Part shown: positions 5,160-7,747 of the stretch, in pieces
How positions within the stretch are numbered: the first letter of the stretch is position 1
Layout: each line of letters opens with the position of its first letter
Assembly: GCA_030587505.1 (NCBI GenBank)
Contig: JAUQYY010000075.1
Location: 1 to 7,747, forward strand
DNA length: 7,747 nucleotides
Origin: Candidatus Sigynarchaeota archaeon
GTDB lineage: Archaea; Asgardarchaeota; Jordarchaeia; Jordarchaeales; Jordarchaeaceae
Direction of reading: 5' to 3'
Made by a program: the position numbers and the translations under genes
The notes under the pieces: generated by a model
Database searches by the model: none
The model's input: only the letters and a program-made list of their open reading frames with translations
What the model was told of the DNA's origin: nothing

Positions 5160-6290
5160 CTACATTGTTTCTATCGGAAGTTTGTTTAACACTTGATTTC
5201 CTTCTTCTGTTATTAGCACCGTGTCCTCTATGCGTAGACCGCCGAATTCGGGTATGTAGATTGCGGGAGCCAGGTTTAAAACCAGCCCTTCCCTAATAAG
5301 TTCCTTGTTGTTTAGGGAGACTATTGGGGGCTCAAACTGGTCTAATCCCACCCCATGCCCAGTCGGGTGGATGAAAAATGGTTCGTAACCCTTTTCTTTT
5401 ACAACTCTTCTAGCGGCCAAGTCTAACTGGCCTACGGGTATTCCAGGTTTGGCGTACTGCAGAGCGCTGTTGAACGCCTGTTTTACAACCCCAAAAATCT
5501 CTTTGTGCTTCTTGTGGGGGCTCCCAGTGAAGATTGTTCTCGCCACGTTTGCACAGTACTCATTGTAGGAAGCCGCCACGTGTATCACAACAAGCTCGTT
5601 CTCCTCAATCTTCTTGTTTCCCGCAATCGCGTACGGGTAGGCTGACTTTGGACCCGACACCACAACACCCTCGAAGAGAACCCTTTGAGACCCCGCCCTG
5701 CGTAGAGCGCTTTCCACCTCCACGGCGACCTGTATCTCTGTTGTTCCGGGGCTTATGATTTCTATCGCCGTTCTCAACCCCTTCTCGGCGATTTCTATCG
5801 CTTTCTGAATATTCTCGACCTCCGTTATGTCCTTGTACATTCGCATCTCCCACATGTTTTTTGAGATGTCCTTAAAACCCACGTTGGGCATTTTTTTCTT
5901 CAGACTCTCAAAGGTGGAGACGGAAAGGTGTGAGAGCTCTACGCCTATCATACCCTCGCTCAGGTCCTTCTCCTCAATTATCGAACAAATAGAGTCTATG
6001 ATACTGTCCACCTTCTCGTTCTCCTCATCGGTCCTGAGAGGGTACGGGTAATAGCAGCGAACATCATTCACCCATGAGGTCTCAGCCGCTCTATCAAGCT
6101 CTATGCGTGAAACGGTAAGCGTTACGTCATCATCTCCAGAGATTATAACCGCGCTGGGAACATCAAACGAGTGGCTATAGAAACCCGTAAGATAGTAAAT
6201 GTTTTTGGGTTCCATCACGAGCAGCGCGTCTATCTCCTCGCTCGCTAGTATTCTTCTGGCTTTATCAAAACGAGTAGAGTATATTCTCAT
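5160..6290 (-). CDS. M24 (prolidase/creatinase-fold) family protein with degraded metal site, probable non-peptidase
   Basis: The 376-residue product has the two-domain layout of archaeal Xaa-Pro peptidases: a creatinase N-terminal domain (about 1-140, with DALLVMEPKNIYYLTGF) and a pita-bread domain (about 155-376). Prolidases bind two metals with Asp, Asp, His, Glu, Glu at spacings 11, 64, 29 and 14. Those exact spacings are kept here, but the residues are His237, Asn248, His312, Ala341 and Glu355, so three of five ligands are lost. Two further active-site histidines are Tyr220 (YPYAIAG, usually PH) and Phe319 (DQFEPP, usually HE). GHGVGL and GGLRIEDT are otherwise canonical, so the fold is kept. 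Known metal-free relatives include creatinase, Spt16 and Ebp1; this may be a different hydrolase or a binding protein. The ATG at 6290 has GGTGG 7 nt upstream. It is divergent from the regulator gene, with a palindrome at its promoter. Confidence 0.9.
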   Translation of the reverse strand: MRIYSTRFDKARRILASEEIDALLVMEPKNIYYLTGFYSHSFDVPSAVIISGDDDVTLTVSRIELDRAAETSWVNDVRCYYPYPLRTDEENEKVDSIIDSICSIIEEKDLSEGMIGVELSHLSVSTFESLKKKMPNVGFKDISKNMWEMRMYKDITEVENIQKAIEIAEKGLRTAIEIISPGTTEIQVAVEVESALRRAGSQRVLFEGVVVSGPKSAYPYAIAGNKKIEENELVVIHVAASYNEYCANVARTIFTGSPHKKHKEIFGVVKQAFNSALQYAKPGIPVGQLDLAARRVVKEKGYEPFFIHPTGHGVGLDQFEPPIVSLNNKELIREGLVLNLAPAIYIPEFGGLRIEDTVLITEEGNQVLNKLPIETM

Positions 6291-6332
6291 AGGTAACCAC
6301 CGAACCCCTTAAGTGTTCTTCAACCTTTCAAC

Positions 6333-6340
6333 AACATGTT
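6333..6340. promoter_or_regulatory. Candidate operator palindrome, M24-like side
   Basis: AACATGTT is a perfect 8-bp palindrome followed by AAAT. On the minus strand it overlaps GATTTAACA, the best TATA-like stretch for the M24-like gene (about 50 bp before its ATG), so a bound protein would block that promoter. A second copy lies 178 bp away at 6511. Ribbon-helix-helix proteins bind short palindromes of this kind. Confidence 0.35.
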
Positions 6341-6504
6341 AAATCGGTAAGTATCGCTCAAAAACCTTACGGCTACCCCCTGAAGGCCGATTTCAACAAA
6401 AGGGTTTCTAATAAAAAAACAAGTTAACGACACTTTAACATACTCTCTTTAAGAAAACACGCCCCACTCAGCAAAGGACCAGTCACTCGAGGAAGAGGGA
6501 AACC

Positions 6505-6533
6505 ATTAAAAACATGTTGAATGTATTAAAAAC
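6505..6533. promoter_or_regulatory. Candidate promoter/operator of the regulator: ATTAAAAAC repeat flanking AACATGTT
   Basis: ATTAAAAAC occurs at 6505-6513 and again at 6525-6533, exactly 20 bp apart, two helical turns. The palindrome AACATGTT (6511-6518) starts within the first copy. The AT-rich copies could serve as TATA elements for plus-strand transcription and the palindrome as the site of an autoregulating repressor. No ribosome site places a start close downstream. Confidence 0.35.
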
Positions 6534-6636
6534 CGAAAAACCAAAAAAAGGAGTAATAAGCTCTCCACCAAGACTTGAAGGTAGTCACCCAGCCCAGGTT
6601 CCCACACAAAACACCTCAAGACGAAGTGGAAAATTG

Positions 6637-6669
6637 AGAGCAGAGGAATCCAACCAAGAGCAGAAGAAT
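6637..6669 (+). repeat. Direct repeat, 13 bp, 20-bp period
   Basis: AGAGCAGAGGAAT at 6637-6649 recurs as AGAGCAGAAGAAT at 6657-6669, one mismatch in 13. The period of 20 bp is the same as for the ATTAAAAAC pair upstream. The intervening sequence does not repeat, so this is not a simple tandem duplication of 20 bp. Confidence 0.5.
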
Positions 6670-6709
6670 GGTTCTGTAGTTCCAAAACCAGAGGTTGCAC
6701 ATCGCAAAA

Positions 6710-7237
6710 ATGGAGGGAATCAAAATAGGGAGAATGGTGGTTCTGACCATAAAAGTTCCCGAGGAATTGTTAGAGGAGCTTAACAGGAAGGTCGGTAGGG
6801 GAAAACGCTCCGCGTTCATAAAAGAGGCTATAATAGAGAAACTTAGGCAGGAAGATACTGAGGAAACAGCGGAGCTAAAGAGTGAAATCGAACAGCTCAG
6901 AATGAGAATCCTAAACCTCGAAAAAGCAATCAAAACGGGGAAAGGCGTAGAGGAACCGGAGGCGGAGAAGCTAAGCCTCCTCCTCCAAGTGTGCTTTGAC
7001 GAAACGGATCGGTTGATAGTTAAGCGCCTCCTCGAATCAGGGGGCGCCACCACCAAGGAGCTGGAGGATGTAACCGGTCTTAAACGGCGGCAGATTCTCA
7101 CCCGGCTTAAGAGAATAGCAAGTAGAGCAGAAGAAAAATTTGGAAGAAGGGTGATTCAGTTTAAACGAAGCAAAATCAGGGGAAAGAAACAGGCGTGGTG
7201 GATTGAAGCGAGCCAGCTGGCTGACCAAAATACCTAA
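6710..7237 (+). CDS. Transcription regulator with ribbon-helix-helix, coiled coil and winged helix
   Basis: I read a 175-residue protein from the ATG at 6710. Residues 9-46 (MVVLTIKVPEELLEELNRKV, then GKRSAFIKEAIIEKLR) form a CopG-type ribbon-helix-helix: a short strand and two helices that dimerise and bind short palindromes. Residues 48-75 form a coiled coil with Leu56, Ile60, Leu63, Ile67, Leu70 and Ile74 in perfect 3-4 spacing. Residues about 95-167 look like a winged helix (ETDRLIVKRLL, then TTKELEDVTGLKRRQILTRLKRI), ending in a basic wing and AWWIEA. Having two DNA-binding domains is unusual. The start is uncertain: the ATG at 6734 begins directly at the RHH strand but AGGGAG is only 1 nt away, and the TTG at 6695 has no ribosome site; an in-frame TAG at 6677 rules out anything longer. 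Repeated palindromes upstream suggest autoregulation and control of the divergent M24-like gene. No partner or signal can be named. Confidence 0.85.
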   Translation: MEGIKIGRMVVLTIKVPEELLEELNRKVGRGKRSAFIKEAIIEKLRQEDTEETAELKSEIEQLRMRILNLEKAIKTGKGVEEPEAEKLSLLLQVCFDETDRLIVKRLLESGGATTKELEDVTGLKRRQILTRLKRIASRAEEKFGRRVIQFKRSKIRGKKQAWWIEASQLADQNT

Positions 7238-7249
7238 AAATGTTTGATT

Positions 7250-7262
7250 TAGTTTTCATAAG
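7250..7262 (+). promoter_or_regulatory. Candidate TATA box of the tRNA gene
   Basis: TAGTTTTCATAAG lies about 25-30 bp before the first base of the tRNA, the expected distance for an archaeal TATA element, but it is a weak match. The same T-rich stretch (TGTTTGATTTAGTTTT) could serve as terminator for the regulator gene that stops at 7237. Confidence 0.35.
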
Positions 7263-7320
7263 TGAAAGTGAATTGAAAAAGTGGGCCTGTAGTCTAGCTG
7301 GATAGGGCGCCGGCCTCCGG

Positions 7321-7343
7321 ATAACCCTGGAGAGTTAGAGGAA
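7321..7343 (+). other. tRNA intron 1 (anticodon loop, 37/38)
   Basis: A bulge-helix-bulge motif is visible. The outer helix is the anticodon stem, the 5' bulge is GG|A, the inner helix is TAAC/GTTA (7322-7325 with 7334-7337), and the 3' bulge is AA|A. The 4-bp central helix between C32-C35 and GAGG has one G-U pair and one C-A mismatch, so it is a relaxed form of the motif. This is the standard archaeal intron position. Confidence 0.85.
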
Positions 7344-7365
7344 AGCCGGATATCAGGGGTTCAAA

Positions 7366-7394
7366 GTGGAATCAGATGCTTGATTCTGGGAGAA
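7366..7394 (+). other. tRNA intron 2 (T loop, 59/60)
   Basis: A second bulge-helix-bulge lies in the T loop. The T stem is the outer helix, TTCA pairs with GGAG as central helix (one G-U, one mismatch), and the bulges are AA|G and AA|T. The inner helix pairs 7367-7374 with 7381-7388, including the perfect GAATCA/TGATTC, around the 6-nt loop GATGCT. Shifting both cut sites left by one or two bases gives the same mature tRNA, but this register gives two 3-nt bulges. Confidence 0.85.
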
Positions 7395-7469
7395 TCCCCT
7401 CAGGCCCGCTACCCTTCTCTTACCGGTTCAACCTCAAAAGCAGGAAGTGGACAGCGCTCTTCTCCCGCG

Positions 7470-7490
7470 TTTATAATTATAATTTTAAAG
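7470..7490 (+). promoter_or_regulatory. AT-rich promoter of the arginyl-tRNA synthetase gene
   Basis: TTTATAATTATA followed by ATTTTAAAG lies 24-44 bp before the ATG at 7514. A start about 25 bp after the box leaves a leader of at most about 15 nt. No purine-rich ribosome site is visible before the ATG, so the message may be read as leaderless. Confidence 0.55.
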
Positions 7491-7513
7491 TTATTCGCAT
7501 TGACGCTGAATAG

Positions 7514-7747
7514 ATGGTGGATAAGTTGCTCGGAGAAATAAAAGAGAGAATTGCGGAAGCTATGCGAAAGGCTTTCGAGTCGCTGGGAGTTATGGATGAG
7601 TTTTCACTCGAAGAGATTGGCTCAAGCTTGGAGCAACCTCCAGACGCGAAGCTGGGGGACCTATCGTCTTCCATAGCTTTCCGAGCCGCTAAAAGCCTCA
7701 AGCGTAAGCCCGTGGAAATCGCCCAGGAGATAGCGGATCAGTTAGAC
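7514..7747 (+). CDS. argS: Arginyl-tRNA synthetase, N-terminal fragment
   Basis: The first 78 codons run in frame to the right edge. The enzyme attaches arginine to tRNA-Arg in the cytoplasm. What is visible is the N-terminal additional domain found in arginyl-tRNA synthetases, which recognises the tRNA elbow: a long first helix (KLLGEIKERIAEAMRKAFE), then PPDAKLGDLSSSIAFRAAKSL (42-62), the family's P-x-x-x-x-GD(L/Y)-x-(S/T)-x-x-A-F/M signature, then RKPVEIAQEIAD (64-75). The class I HIGH and KMSKS motifs lie beyond the window, so completeness cannot be judged. The start is the ATG at 7514, beginning directly with the first helix; the AT-rich box at 7470-7490 fits a short leader. The gene directly follows tRNA-Arg(CCG) on the same strand, so charging enzyme and substrate are neighbours, though the tRNA appears to have its own start. 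Confidence 0.92.
   Translation, partial: MVDKLLGEIKERIAEAMRKAFESLGVMDEFSLEEIGSSLEQPPDAKLGDLSSSIAFRAAKSLKRKPVEIAQEIADQLD

Larger units (their letters stand above)
6291..6709. other. Divergent A-rich intergenic region between the M24-like gene and the regulator
   Basis: About 420 bp without a convincing gene. It contains two copies of the palindrome AACATGTT (6333-6340, 6511-6518), a direct repeat ATTAAAAAC (6505-6513, 6525-6533) and another direct repeat AGAGCAGARGAAT (6637-6649, 6657-6669). An open frame at 6514-6783 is rejected as low-complexity. If the AT-rich boxes at 6505-6533 are the regulator's promoter, its leader would be about 150-175 nt, long for an archaeon. Confidence 0.55.
7283..7408 (+). 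tRNA. tRNA-Arg (anticodon CCG) with two introns
   Basis: The cloverleaf closes fully once two introns are removed. The acceptor GGGCCTG (7283-7289) pairs with CAGGCCC (7401-7407), with G73 at 7408 and no CCA encoded. The D stem is GTCT/GGGC, and the anticodon stem CCGGC (7310-7314) pairs with GCCGG (7345-7349). The anticodon CCG is at 7317-7319 in the loop CTCCGG-A, reading the Arg codon CGG. The T stem AGGGG (7355-7359) pairs with CCCCT (7396-7400), and the T loop is TTCAAAT after splicing. Intron 1 is 7321-7343 (23 nt, between 37 and 38) and intron 2 is 7366-7394 (29 nt, between 59 and 60). Mature length is 74 nt. It lies about 105 bp upstream of the arginyl-tRNA synthetase gene, which supports the Arg assignment. 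Confidence 0.93.

Noticed and set aside
5160..6290. Plain annotation as Xaa-Pro dipeptidase (pepQ)
   Set aside because: Three of five metal ligands and two accessory histidines are absent, so peptidase activity is improbable.
6514..6783. Open frame of 89 codons, plus strand, rich in Asn, Gly, Lys, Ser and Pro
   Set aside because: It has no ribosome site and no domain-like sequence, overlaps the well-supported regulator gene in another frame, and starts inside the candidate promoter repeat. It reads like translated A-rich non-coding DNA.
6616..7101. Ser/Arg-rich open frame of 161 codons on the minus strand
   Set aside because: It is antisense to the RHH/winged-helix regulator; composition and position show it to be a shadow.
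1..7747. CRISPR array, insertion sequence, attachment site or replication origin
   Set aside because: I saw no regularly spaced repeats, transposase-like sequence, tRNA-end duplication or origin-box cluster in the window.

Overview
The window looks like a piece of a chromosome from an uncultivated archaeon, most likely of the Thermoproteota/Bathyarchaeia kind. The support is a short archaeal-type triosephosphate isomerase, an archaeal HMG-CoA-synthase-family/DUF35/thiolase cluster, TATA-like boxes about 25-50 bp ahead of most start codons, U-rich termination, ATG/GTG/TTG starts with GGAGG- or GGTG-type ribosome sites, and a tRNA without encoded CCA that carries two bulge-helix-bulge introns. 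The phylum is inference; no marker gene here fixes it.

Layout, left to right. (1) Bases 1-98, minus strand: N-terminus of an unidentified small protein with its own TATA box, behind a U-rich terminator. (2) 218-3018, minus strand, transcribed right to left: an HMG-CoA-synthase-like protein, then after 221 bp a zinc-ribbon/OB-fold DUF35 protein, then 6 bp on a thiolase. (3) 3019-3351: non-coding, with the promoter of that cluster and an imperfect inverted repeat. (4) 3352-4038 triosephosphate isomerase and 4109-5032 a DUF89 phosphatase-family protein, both minus strand, each with its own clear TATA box. (5) 5160-6290, minus strand: an M24 (prolidase/creatinase-fold) protein. (6) 6291-6709: divergent A-rich intergenic region with a repeated palindrome and two sets of 20-bp-period direct repeats. 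(7) 6710-7237, plus strand: a regulator combining ribbon-helix-helix, coiled coil and winged helix. (8) 7283-7408, plus strand: tRNA-Arg(CCG) with one intron in the anticodon loop and one in the T loop. (9) 7514 to the end, plus strand: start of arginyl-tRNA synthetase, the enzyme that charges that tRNA.

How they fit together. In archaea, thiolase, DUF35 and HMG-CoA synthase form one complex that starts the mevalonate pathway. Here the thiolase and DUF35 look intact, but the HMG-CoA-synthase homologue has lost all three catalytic residues (Glu to Val74, Cys to Thr106, His to Gln229) while keeping the rest of the family sequence. The cluster is therefore probably not the mevalonate entry complex but a divergent thiolase complex with a non-condensing partner. 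Independently, the M24 protein has lost three of five metal ligands and two accessory histidines at exact prolidase spacing, so it is unlikely to be a peptidase. These two presumptive pseudoenzymes, the T-loop tRNA intron and the dual-DNA-binding regulator with candidate operators are the points most worth following up.
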